DNA of 64,000 nucleotides from Tamarix chinensis (Eukaryota; Streptophyta; Magnoliopsida; Caryophyllales; Tamaricaceae). The position numbers were made by a program, and so were the translations under genes. The stretch covers positions 105,517,422 through 105,581,421 of the forward strand of contig CM060175.1 in NCBI GenBank assembly GCA_030549775.1, read 5' to 3'. Positions 36,132 to 49,300 of this stretch are shown one piece after another (the stretch's first letter is position 1; every line of letters starts with the position of its first letter). The notes below the pieces were generated by a model, which did no database searches, was not told where the DNA came from, and saw only the letters and a program-made list of their open reading frames with translations.

Positions 36132-39100
36132 CTCTATTTAGTTCTACTAACTGATAGATCACGTATACTTATGGATTATGTGTTCTCGTCGGTAAGATAC
36201 TATGTTACCTTTATGTACCAATACGACCAGGGCACCTTTGCATCCTTGGACTGATAGTCGATAGGATACTATGTTGTCTTGGTATGCGGTATAACTAGAG
36301 TAGCTTAGTGTCTTTAAGTTAATTGATCTCACATTGGGTAAATAAAAATGAAAATGATTGATGGATTAATGGATTGATCGGTAGTAGTCTTTGTGCCTAC
36401 TCATGTTATAGTAACAACATTTGTACCTACTTGTGGTTTGGTAGTAGCCTTTGTTCCTACCTGTGACTTGGTGGCAACCTTTGATTCTACCTATGTTATG
36501 AGATATATTGATATTGATAACGGGCTTTCGCACCGTTGTTATGATTTGATGTTGATGTTGTTTTTAATTATATTTCAAATAACATCTCTTGGATGTTCTA
36601 TTGATAAGTTCTAGTTTGTTCTAGACGAAGAAGTATGAATAATATATAGCCTTGATGGTATGTAGTTATATAAATAATTATCGTATTTCAATTTATGCAT
36701 ATACATTTTGATGTTTTATACCGTGTATTATTATGATGCCTTGTATGTGTTCCACATAGAATTTTTTATTCTGGTTTATTATAAAGGGCTACTCAATACC
36801 ATTGTACTGAATGGTTCATTTTATAGGTCACTGCCTATTCAGTGAATAGTGATATTTATGAGTTAACTTCTGAGTCCGGTCGAAAGCTGGTAGACCGAAT
36901 TAGGAGACTAAGGCTATCATGTATCTTTTTAGGTAATTCAATTTCAGTTGTATTTGGATGTTTTTCCATCCTATTATTCCTCCATTTTGAGTTTCGTAAT
37001 CACCGATGCTATTTTTATTTATCATAATACTTATATATTATCTTCTCTATCATATTCTTTATAATCACATTATTAATTGTAAGCTAACTAATAAATTTAA
37101 TCTTAGCACTTGATATGATAATGGTAGAGGAAACCGGACTTAAATCAAGTGTAGTGGTGACATCCTTCATTTTTATTATTTTAGCTTATGCGACTAACCC
37201 TTTTTAAAATAAAATTTTCAAGTCTTAAAAATTGAGGTGTTACCTTTAGAGCCACCGGTCTTGAGATTCATAATTAGTGTTTCATCTTCATATTCGACCT
37301 CTGCCTCCATTTTTATTCATGAAAGCCATCAAATCCATTAAAAAATTCTTGTTTTTTAAAATTTAATTCAATCATCATCTAACCCTAAGTGATGATTCTC
37401 TTCCATCAATTTATCCTCTATCATAAGATTTGGAATGTAGGATTCTTCATCCATATGAATTCATTCATGTCCATAAAGCTTCCAATTTGTGATCCAATTC
37501 ATTCAATTGATCCACAAAATCGACAATTCCATCTTCATAAATCCTTAGTTTGTTAATCATGTGCATCAATTTATATAAAAGAGCATCCAATTCAAGACAA
37601 TATTTAAGTGGAGAAGGGCTATTCACCTAAGGAAGAAGACAAAGTCGTTGATTGAGCATCAATCATGGGTCATGTGCCCACCATATTTTGTTGGTTAATT
37701 GATATATTTCTCATAACTAATAGATGACATAAAAAATATTTATTTTATTTCAATCTAATCTACCGGTGAATATTAATTTCCTAATACATTTGTTATAATT
37801 ATATTTATCCATATTTTTTTATATTATTTAAAATTTTATATGTTATTATTTGTATACTAGTAAATTTAATTGATCGATCTTAATTTTTGCCCTAAAACGA
37901 TACGGTCCTTGCCTAAGGCCATTCTACTCCAAAGACGAAAAAAAAAATAAAAAACTTCTACGAGCACAACAATGGTAATCGTACAATATTCAAATGTACT
38001 AGTTTCTACGTAATCATCAGCAATATTACTGTTTATCAGCAGCGGCAATAATTATCCAATAGTGTCGATCTACCTTTGCGACTTGAGTGTTAGATTGCCT
38101 TGAATGATTTCTTTCTGCTAGCTAATATACGAGACTATCATTATGTCCGCCTCTGGTGGCGGTCAGGTCGCTATCTGTCCTCCATCGTCCAGAATGTTGT
38201 GCACCACTACACTTTTTTATTTAATATACGTATACTATATTATTAGTATTTCAGACGACAGACACGACGATCTCGCCTTGCCTGCCAAAAAATAAAAAAG
38301 GTTTATTACCTGTACAGGGAGGATAGGTTCGCCGGTCCGGTATTTCTGTGCATTGCGTTGGCTTGCGTAACAATAAAATAGTCTGAAATTTATAAATTGA
38401 GTAATTAAACGCCCTTATTTTTAAGACATAGTTTGGATTAAATTTATCTAGATAGTTTGATTTGACTTAAAAATTTTGAAATATCTAAAATTTTATATAA
38501 TTTTACACATATATTTTTATATTATATTATATTTTTTATTTGGATATTTAAATTCGTTCCTATATAAAATAAAAATTATGATTTTTTTTTATCTCATAGA
38601 TAATTAAGAAAATATAAATTTATGTCAAGATGTCTAAGTGTGGGTTTGAAATGATCCAATGTAAAGTTAGATTTTAATTTATTAAAGCTATCTTGTTTTT
38701 TAAAAATCTCTATTTGATAAATTAATTTTATAAGCCAGCTTTTGTAGCAGATAATGTATAATATACTAGTTAACTTTTTAACTACTTTGTCAAATATACT
38801 ATAAGAAGAATTCTACAAAATATGAAATGTGCAAAAAAATATTATATTACAGGTTAATGTACCTGATTAAAATTCATCCTCTAAAGAGGTATAACCCTTG
38901 CTTTTTCCATTCTAGTTTTTAAATCTAATATGGTTTGATCAAATATGATCTTGTGTGATCTAATTAGTGCTAATGAGAATTAAAGCAACTTATCTTTATT
39001 GTCATTATTATTATTATTATTATATGAATAATAATAGTAGTAATCTTAATTATAACTATTATTATTGTGATTAAGAATAATGCTGCTATTGATTTCAATT

Positions 39101-39639
39101 AATAATATAACAATTATTATTTTCACTTATGGTAAAATTTATATTATTATTTATATTTATATTATTATTATAATATTTATGCAAGCAATAATTAGTATAT
39201 TAATTATAATATTCATGAATATATTATTATAGTATTTATTATAAGTATAAATAAAAATATAATTATATTAATATTTTCAATAATAAAAATTCTAAAAATA
39301 ATGATATAATTTTATATTTCTCAATTTTATAATAATAATAATATTATTATTATAAATTATAAAAATAATATTTGATATAATTATTATAAAAAAATAATGA
39401 TAATAATATTATCATAAATAATAATATTTCTATTATTATCAATATTATAGATATTGATATTATTATCACAAAATATAATATTATAATTAATAAGATTATC
39501 AAGCATACTATAATAATAAAGATAATAATTGTAACTATTATAATAATAATTATGATAATAGGATTATTAAATAAATATGATAATAAAATTATTAATTTAA
39601 TTTTATTATAATTAGTAATAATACTATTATAATTATGAA

Positions 39640-39686
<47 letters not shown>

Positions 39687-39690
39687 CGTC
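39640..39690. repeat. ATT microsatellite
   Basis: About fifteen nearly perfect ATT units, followed by CGTCATCGTCAT. Confidence 0.95.
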
Positions 39691-41266
39691 ATCGTCATAT
39701 GATTTGATCTGATATCATTTGATCTTATTTGATATAAAAATAAAGTGAGAAAAATAGGATCATAAACTTAACAATAAACATCGATCAATTATGATGTCAA
39801 TAATGCCCTTAGCATGACAAAAGAACCACTAGATTAAAATTATCATTATAGTAATCCAAATTATACATTGTGTACCAATACAACCTACCAATCATTGACA
39901 ATAAAATTGAATAAAAAATGCTACATGGTGAGGACGTTATTGTTATTGTTATATATCATACCATGACATTTATTTCTTTATCTTGTTGTATTTTCGAAAA
40001 AACATAAATAATTTTATAATTGCATGATAATATATTATAACATTTTAATATCTAAAAAAATAACATGAAAAATATATCAAATCTCAAGTTAAAAGTCTTT
40101 GATAAAATATAAAACTTTGTAATCTCATATCCTGCACTTATAAGGTGCTTCCGATGAAACTCAACATTGCTGAGTATTAATCAAATCTACACTAGGCATA
40201 TGGTTCACTAATCCTTAATCACTGCTAAGTACAAATAAATATCCAATTTCAAATTTATACACCAAAAATTCACTCGAGATTAAATTGCTAAGTTCAAATC
40301 AAAATCCAATTGAATAATATCACCATGATCTAGATTAATTAAAACTGATCCACTGAGAGGAATTAGATGAGTTTGAATTCATGTATAAAAAGAAAACGAC
40401 GTAGCTAAAAGCCCTAACATCAATTTACACGTGTTAATGAAAGGATATAAGCAACGAACCAAGTAGATAATTAAAAAAATGAAAATTGTGTCACCACTTT
40501 GTATTAGACTCAAAATCAAACAAGTTATATAGGATAAAATTTCCATAAAATAAATTGAGTAAAACTTAACTTTTCGATCTAAGAATTTTACCTAATTTTA
40601 GATCCGATGGTAAAAATAAGAATAATTGAATACTTCACAATCGACAAATTATGATAAATATCAAATCCATTTCCCATGGCAATACTCAATTCTACGACGT
40701 CTTGCTTCTATAAACCATATATCAATTACTCAATCGGGAGCTAGAAAAACTCTATTGACAAAATTCTAGAGCTAGAAGATGGAGAGTTGCAGCATATATA
40801 AAGAAGTGCAATGAAGATAGAATCATATGAGCTCAGAGGGGATCCACGAAGAAAGAAGACGAGGAGAAAAATATAGTAGTAAGTCCCGATAAAATTTTCT
40901 TGGCTTCTTTCATATTTTCTATTGGTTTTTGTGAGGAGATAATAGTATAAATTATTTCATCATTTTTTTTTCTGTTTATTTTTTCCGTCGGCCAAACGTA
41001 TGAAAACTAGTTTCTCTACTTTTTTTCCTTTTCCTCACTACATTACATAAACCAAACAGAGCTTAATAAATTATCAATTAGTTCACTAATGGTAATATCA
41101 ATGAATAGCAGACTTCATTTATGTGTCTTTTATACTCAACTGAAAAATAAATAAATTTATATATAGATTAACAACTAACTTATTTAAGGTAATATCAATG
41201 AATATCTAAATTTATTCACCTCATTTCATACTGAACTTAAAAATAAATAAAACATCAAATGATATC

Positions 41267-41640
41267 TTAAACAAATAATGATCCGATTCCGAGTTGAATA
41301 TCTTTAGAGGCATCACAAGCACGTTGTCGGGACAAAGCTTCATCCATATCCGCATCGATTAATATCTTCAATTCATTGTTTTTACCAATAAAACCTTCCA
41401 ATTTCGGCAACATCATTTGCACTGTCGTTATAACTCTTACTCTTCCCAACGCTTCAATGCTCTTGTCATCCTTAGATCCTTCTTTGTTGTGTTGAAATCA
41501 AAGTGAATCCTTCTAAATTCTCGAACAATTATAATACTGCTCTTGTTATCCTTGAAGGCATCAAATAATTTCTTCTGTCCAATGAACTTGGACTTGGAAA
41601 TAACATTAAATAGTAACGGACTAACAATTATTCCTTCTAA
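41267..41640 (-). pseudogene. Possible broken coding remnant, unrecognised
   Basis: The minus-strand frame 41267-41449 reads like normal protein (for example LPKLEGFIGKNNELKILI, then DEALSRQRACDASKD) and ends in a stop. Just upstream, a different frame also reads protein-like (FNVISKSKFIGQKKLFDAF, then IIIVREFRRIHFDF). Together they suggest a frameshifted old gene or transposon fragment. I do not recognise the family. Base composition is less AT-biased than the surroundings. Chance is possible. Confidence 0.25.
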
Positions 41641-42599
41641 TTTTAAATAAATATCATTATAGTGCTAGCTATACATAATTGTATTGAAGGTTACTAGCTA
41701 TGATACTTTTGAATACCATCATATGCAAGTTCAACTACTTACTTTCATGTTCATTAAAACTTATATATGTATTCACCATATATTTTATATAGATGTCCAT
41801 TAAACTTAATATACAAGTTTAATATACGTGTTTAACAAAACTAATATAGATTCGTAGAGTAAGACTTTATATTAAAACGTTGATTAAAATTTATCGAATA
41901 GGGTGTTGAACATGGAACAAGTAATTGTTGAACATGTATTATAAGTTGATAAACATATATTGAAAATGTGGAACTAGTATGTGTTGAACACATATCAAAT
42001 TAGTGCTAAATACTTAGAAATTATGTACTGAACATGTGTTGAAAACAAAATAATTGTGTACTAACACATATATTAAAAGTTGATGGACATTGTTTAAAAA
42101 TGCGTAACAATTATATATTGTATACATATCACTTAGGTGTTGAATATGTAAGAATTATATATTGAACATATATTAAATAGGTATTGAATACCGGTGCATA
42201 CTCAACCAACATATATTAAAAGTTGATAACTATATATTTAATAAGAATTATATAATTATTAAAAATAACTTTATATTTATAAATAAAAATTACCCTATAT
42301 ATATTATATTTGCTATATATATTCACAACACAAGTTATAAAATTTATAAAAATTATCCCATATAAAGATATGAAAATTATAAAATTACAAAAATAAACTT
42401 GTATTTATAATTAATAATTATATATTATAAAAGTGATCCGATATCTAAAAATAAAAATTATAAATTTTAAAAATAAATTTATATACTTAAATAAAATTTA
42501 TAAAATTATAAAAAATAGTTCCATATATCTAAATAAAATTTATAAAATTATATTAAAAATTTCAAATACACCTTACATAGTACTTCATGTCCATGTATG

Positions 42600-43366
42600 T
42601 ATAATAATATAAGAATAGTAGGAGCCCCAGGTATTCACATTTATCCATATTTAATTTGTGATCTATTTTTTCCTTCTTTACCATCATTTATATTTAAACG
42701 CGGAAGAATAAAGTGTCCTTTTCCCTCCACGAAGAAAAGAAAAATTAATCAAAGCGAAGGGGAAAGAGGAAAAAAAGTACTACGAGAAAACGCACTCCAA
42801 GACAGATCACACCGACAGAGCTCTTCCCGACGGGCAGATTAACTGCGATTATTTCGCCCTTTCACTCTCCTACGTCTCCCGCACGGCCACTGTCCGTCTC
42901 TGACATCTCTTCCACAAACACTTCCCTCCGTCCCCCGAAACCCAATGCAGGCGATGTATCGCTGCAAGACACACCATTTACCGTAGACCAACACTCCTTC
43001 GCGCGTGCAAAAGTTTCATTCTACCCCTACTCGTACGATACGATCTGCGCGTTTCCTCTCTCTCGGTCTCCCTTTCTACCATCTCCCCCCTCCTAACTCT
43101 CCCACCCCTCTTAGAAACATCTTTCCATGCAAAACTGCTGCCCTCTCTATCTGCTTCCTTAAATCCGCTTCTGGTATTACGCAACCTCTCCTCAGTCGGT
43201 TTTACGGGGATTCTGCGCCATTTCCGTAGAGCATTAAATTCAAGATGCGACTCAATTGATTATCCTACTGAGGCAATTTCGTCTCCTTTTACTTCTGGAA
43301 GGGGTAAATAGGAATTTTTATATCGAAGAAGAAGAACAATAATTAGTAGATTGACTCTAGTGTAAA
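42600..43366 (+). promoter_or_regulatory. Probable promoter and 5' UTR of the chorein-N gene
   Basis: AT-rich DNA gives way at about 42700 to a C/T-rich stretch, with pyrimidine patches such as TTTCCTCTCTCTCGG (near 43050) and CCATCTCCCCCCTCC. Such patches are common around plant transcription starts. I see no clear TATA box in the last 400 bases. Several ATGs occur before the chosen start, so short upstream frames (for example 43005-43229) may exist in the transcript if transcription begins early. Confidence 0.45.
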
Positions 43367-46300
43367 ATGGAGTCGATTTTAGCTCGTGCTTTAGAGTACA
43401 CACTCAAGTACTGGTTGAAATCCTTCACTAGAGATCAGTTCAAGTTACAAGGACGTACCGTCCAGCTATCTAATTTAGGTATTTTTTTCGTTCGATTTTG
43501 AGGTCCGTCATTAATTTAATTGAGCTAGGGTTTTTGGTTTAGTGATTTTGTAATTTTGATTATATTTCTTTTAATGGATTGGGATCTCTTTTTTCGGTTT
43601 TTGATGTTTTATGATGTAAATCGTGGATGAATTGAGCTAAACTTTGTTGAATATTAGTTTTGAATTTTGAGGATTAGCTTTTGATGACTGTGAATGGGAT
43701 CGGAAAATTCGTGCAGATATTAACGGAGATGCATTGCACTCGAGTGTTGGATTGCCGCCTGCCCTCAATGTTACCACTGCCAAAGTAGGAAAGCTGGAGA
43801 TTGCGGTATGTAGTTTTTGTTGAGTTTCTTTGACATAATACTCCGTTGACGTCAATTTGATGAGTTTCGTATATTTCGTTTGTTTAGCTTCCATCGGTGA
43901 GCAATGTGCAAGTTGAGCCTATTGTTGTGCAAATTGATAGGCTTGATTTGGTCCTTGAAGAAAATACAGATCCTGATGCTTGTGCTAGTCCCGGCAGGTA
44001 TGCAATTACGGTCCAATTATTGATACGAATCTTTTTGAATTTCCATAATCTCCGAGGAAAATTTATGGATTGTAATTTTGGTAATGTTTATGAATGCTTC
44101 TTACTGGAACTATAATGCAGTTCTCAGCCTTCCAGTAGCTCAGCGAGGGGCAGTGGTTATGGATTTGCTGATAAGGTCAGATTCTATCTTATCTGCTGTT
44201 AAATGACATTTCATGCTTGTTTAGGTTGCAAACTAATTCACGGTTTGGTCAACTGGCCTTGTTATGTAGGATTTTTCCGTGGTAGATTATTTGTCAAGTG
44301 ATCTTATTATATTCATATTTTTAGTTTACTGATCATGCTTTGGCTGGTTTTGTCTAATCCGATAGGGTGATGAGGCAATTCCCTGTTAAGGTGCTGCGCT
44401 GGATATCTTCTTCATGTTTAAGCTATACAAAATATCATTCATTGAGCTTACTTGTGTATTGGCTGAGGCGTCAAGTTCTATACACTTTTATCTGTCTTCT
44501 ATAACCTGTGACAAGTAGAATTGTTTGTCATGCATCTATTTTACAGGCTATATTGTTATGGGGATTTATTGAAAGGAGAGAGACTGATTTCCTTGTTCGA
44601 AAATCTTAGTTGGTGAAACTTCTGGAATTCTAGGGAACCAAAGCTGGTATCAACGTTTAAGGTTTGGTTTGGAAAAGAGTTTCAGTCTCCAAACCCGGCT
44701 TTTCAACTGCAACTTTTCAAACTGTATAAAACTTTTTTAGTAAATTTACTTTCTAAATAAAGTTAAATAACCAACTACAATAGCCGACTGCAACGACTTT
44801 CCCAAACCGTGCCTTAATTGATAAAAATTAAAGAGAAATAGGACAAGTTTAGGAAGCTCCCTGGATAATCCTTAAGGCTCAAGCTTAGTCGTTTGTCTCT
44901 AATAATCAAGCAGTCATTCCCTTCTGCCATTTGATTCTATCTTCAATGTTATTTAGACAAAGGATCCTTGAATCTGCTCACACGATCTTCCCTTTCTGTT
45001 TCACTTTCCTCTTTAGAGTAAGCTGGTTTGAATTAAGAGGAAACATTGGAGAATTCTATAAGTTATTTTGGGGAAATAAGAATTCTTTGTGATTTGTCTT
45101 TTTTCCATGATAAATGCTGTTACCCTCTATTATTTAACACGGTGATCAGTTTGGGGAAGGTTTTTTTTTTCTTCTCCCCCTGCTGTCTGATCACATCTAT
45201 TGTGCTTCAGTCAAGATATCTGACCATTTACACGACATCAGATTGCAGATGGAATGACTTTAGAAGTGGGCACTGTCAACCTTATGCTAGAAACCAGAGG
45301 AGGAGCAGGACGCCAAGGGGGGGCAACGTGGTAAAGCAGTTTATTTGAGTATAATCTTCGTAGCATATATCTTTTACATACATACTGCAGAATTAATTGC
45401 CTATACTTGCTGATTTGTTAAGTCTGCTTCAATGACCTCTCTGATCTCTGCTTCCTCGATGAAATATGTCCTGCTGAGCTCATAGACAAATGTGGGTTTT
45501 AAGCTGTAATCCTCACCTATGATGGATGCTGATTTTGTTTTCTCTTGGCAGGACACCGCCTATGGCAGCTATTACCATACGTGACCTTATCCTTCAAACA
45601 ACAAATGAGAATTGGCAGGTAATATTTCAGAATCACATATTCAATTGACGTCTTTATCTATATCAAGTGCTTATCAATGCAATTTTCATCTAACAGGTTG
45701 TAAATCTTAAGGAAGCGAGGGATTTCTCTAGCAACAAAAAGTTTATATATGTCTTCAAAGTAAGAAACTAAGTCTGCATTTGTTGTCTGAATTATTTTTA
45801 AAATTGCCGCATAATGAGTGAGATGAAGAGTGTCTACTTCTTTGTATTCTTGCTTTATCATGTATTTTTTTTCCTTTTTAAAATTTTGTTTTTCTTGTAC
45901 TCATTTCCATACTAATTGCTGAATAATGAGTGAGAGTTTTTATTTCTAATTTCCATTCTCTACATCTACATTTTCTGACTTTGTACCATGGGTATTATTT
46001 TAGTAATTTCTTCTTCAGCATACCATGTCGGTTGCCTCATTATTTCCAATATTCAGGTTTAGGAGGCTTAAACTAATATTTAACGGTTCTCTTTCCATCT
46101 TCTTGTGGACATTGCAGAAACTTGAATGGCAGTCTTTGTCTATTGATCTGTTGCCACATCCAGATATGTTCATGGATGAACGGTTGTCAGAAGTGGGAGC
46201 AAGCAGGAGGGATGATGACGGTGCAAGACGTATATTTTTTGGCGGGGAGCGCTTTCTTGAAGGAATATCAGGCCAGGCTTATGTAAGTATTATGCAATAC

Positions 46301-49300
46301 TGCTCTATGCGGACTTTATTTCTTTTGGAATTCTTGTATGCTTGAGAAACTTTTTTGTACATATTTCAGATCACAATACAGCGGACACAGCTTAATGATC
46401 CCCTTGGGCTGGAAGTCCAACTGCGTATCAGTGAAGCTGTATGTCCAGCATTAAGCGAACCAGGTTTGAGGAGATGTGCCTGTTTGGTTCTGTGCTACAC
46501 TGCTACTCAAAACGTCCCTCATTAACTGTATATGAATGGCTGATCTGAGCAGGTTTGCGAGCTCTTCTACGCTTCTTAACAGGGATATATGTGTGTCTCA
46601 ATAGAGGAGATGTGGATCCGATGTCCCAGCGATCAACAGAGGCAGCAGGGCGTTCTTTGGTATCCATTATTGTGGATCACATATTTCTCTGCACCAAAGA
46701 TAGTGGTTAGCACTATTTTTGCCATTCTGATCATTTTTCCTTTTTTTGTACTTTTTTTACTCATGCCATTAGAACTAGACAATTTTGAAAGTTTGTCTTG
46801 TGAAAATATAAAAAAAAATATACATATTTGTTATGTAACATTTCTGAATGGTACATTGCTAATGCCTATCTTTTGTAGATTTTCGGCTAGAGCTTCTGAT
46901 GCAGTCTCTCTTTTTCTCTCGGGTATGCTTCTCTGTGGTTATATCTTTGATACATCATAGGGAAAACAAGTTAAGAGAGAATAATGTTTGTTAGGTCAAA
47001 TGGTAGATGTGGTTTTGGTAGGAGTATTGAGTTCATGCTTACCATAGCACCACTGTGTACTATTGTAACTTGTAAAGTCATTGAGAAATGGATCATACTG
47101 GAAAATTCCAAAACGATGTTTTACGGCAATTCAAATCTGTTCCAGTGCTTGCAGAATGCAGATAATATCAGCTATAATATCTATGGCCTATGTTTCTTGG
47201 CTGGTTAACCTTGGTCACTTGTCCTTGACTTATAATTTTTGACTGATTGGCTTTTGCAATCATGAAGAATGTGTTATTTATGCCATTTATGCCCTGCTTT
47301 CAGGCAAGCATCTCTGATGGAGAAAAATCAAGAATCCTGACTAAGATCATGATTGATGGTTTCTTTTTGAGGTAAAAATTATCAAAACCTTTCTACATGT
47401 CTCTCTGTTGGTTTTTCCTATAATTCAACACATATGTTGTCCTAAATTCCCTGCTTCTTTTTAGTTACTGGTTTGTGCTAGCTCAACAAATATGTTGGTC
47501 ATCCTTTTAGATAGGCATACCCTGCATAAATGATTCTTGTTCAGGTAGTCCCTTAGTTATTTCCTGGAATATTTCATTCATAATCTGCTTGCTAATTGTT
47601 GCTCACCTGGAATATCTGCATTTTTGGGCTGAAGCCCATATTCTGATATTCTGGATCAGTTTTATGGCTTATGGGATCATGTGATGCTTTGCATGAAACT
47701 GTAGTTCTTATTCTTTTAATAGGAGTGAGTTATTATTGAGGCTTATATCAAGGGATTGACTCATTGACCCATATTTCCTTCATCATCTAAATAATTGAAA
47801 GAGCATTTGCTCAAAATCTGGTCATTCATATGAAACTCTTTTGTTCTTAATGACTGAGGGGGAAAAATTATTCTGGAAGTTATCTCTAAATTTTTGTACC
47901 TGGTGAAATTCTACCCCATCCACAGTCAAACCTTGAAGAGAATACTCATTTGAACAATATGGCTATTCCAGCAGGTGTATGCTAAAAGATGTAGCTAATA
48001 AGGAAGAGGAGATTTTGTAGACTGATGTATGTTTATTCTGTCATACCTTCAGTTGCTCTGTTGTTGTGGATTTTAACCATATGTTCTGACGCATGCAGGT
48101 TCCTCTTCATGGATTAATCTTTCCCTTTTGCCTATGAAAGTTTAGGATGTAATTTTACATATTGGTCGGCATTTTATTTATTTATTTTATATATCTGTTT
48201 TAATTTTAGAATATGCAGTAGTTTTTTCATATGGGCACATTGTTCAACGGACAGTGTGAAAGCAGTGTTTGATTTCTTACTACCTAATTGCTTTATGGTG
48301 TGTAATAACCAGAGTTCTTAAATCAATTTCAAAATGCATGAAATTGATATGTCTCAACACCCATAAAATTGTTTATTGACTTGCTTGAATTATGCAGCAT
48401 ATAAGTTTAGGTCAACAAGAAGTTTCTTAAAGTCCTATGCGGCTGTGCAAATAAAGTCAAGCAATCAGTTCAAGTCTCTTTCTTGGATGAGATAAATTTG
48501 CCATTACATGTTAAAGGAAAAAAATTTCGAGCAACATTGTGGTCTTCTTGGTACCTAGAGTTGTATTTTCTTGTACCCTTTACAGACGAGGTATTGGCGT
48601 TATCTGTTTGGATGACCCAGAGTTTCGCGGTGCCTTGCATCATGACTAATCTATGATTTGTGTGCCCCTGCTTCCAAACAGGCATGATGTAATCCCCTTG
48701 CATAAGCAAGGAGTAAGGCCCCTAACTCAAAGCTGTTTGTACCTAGTAGGGCTCAAACGTGGGATCTTGGAGGGGCACTTCGCGTCTAAGCAAGGGATCC
48801 CGGCCACTAGGCCACCCTTGGGTGGCTGTGTTGATGTTCAGATGTGGAACAGTCTTCTTCTTCTTTGATTGATTGTACTCTGTTATCAACTGGAGTTATT
48901 CTTTAGAATGTTCTTGACATGCATCATTTGTTCATCACTTCAAAAGTGGTTAGTTCATAAGAATATCGTGTTGTCTGACGCAATGGGCTGAACCTGCTTG
49001 TGGTTGTTTTGATTGCAGGGATACCTTTTCCCTCCCTCCCTGCACTTTGATTCAGCCATCAATGCAGATCACTGCTAAAGATTTTCATCAGATTCCTGAA
49101 TTTGGTATCTTTTGTCTTTATTCCCTTTCTCTCTACTTGATTGTAAGTTGCATTTGTATATGCTTTGGATGGTTTTCAGGAATATGAATTGATGAAGTTG
49201 GATTTTGTTTTGTTTATCTTCGACAGCTAAGAATTTTTGTCCTCCAATTTATCCGTTTGAAGAACACATATCATCAAACAATGGGTTTCCTTTTATCAGC

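Larger units (their letters stand above)
31838..37243 (-). mobile_element. Giant solo-LTR-like element, reversed, carrying a CACTA transposon
   Basis: The right end TTGAGGTGTTAC (37232-37243) and the inward block with GGTGACATCC, AACCGGACTTAAATC and TTAGCACTTGATA follow the inverted 5' end of the family (compare 31040-31190). The left side runs AT-rich then pyrimidine-rich (31840-32380, resuming 34041-34800), as in a reversed 3' end, but its terminal bases are missing or decayed. Repeated GGGCAATTTGGTCATTT text occurs at 35335-35490. No target duplication was found, so the left boundary at about 31838 is where copia similarity stops and is not a proven end. A CACTA element occupies 32390-34040 and a CGAGT-type MITE 35963-36131. 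Confidence 0.55.
37244..42600. other. AT-rich intergenic DNA without a recognised gene
   Basis: The stretch 37244-37700 is less AT-rich, but its minus-strand frames are short and unrecognised. From 38990 to 39700 there are dense ATT/AAT runs, purest at about 39640-39687. The block 41880-42200 repeats phrases such as GTTGAACATGTATTA and ATATATTGAACATAT at irregular spacing. The rest is plain AT-rich DNA. No transposon ends or RNA genes were identified. Confidence 0.45.
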
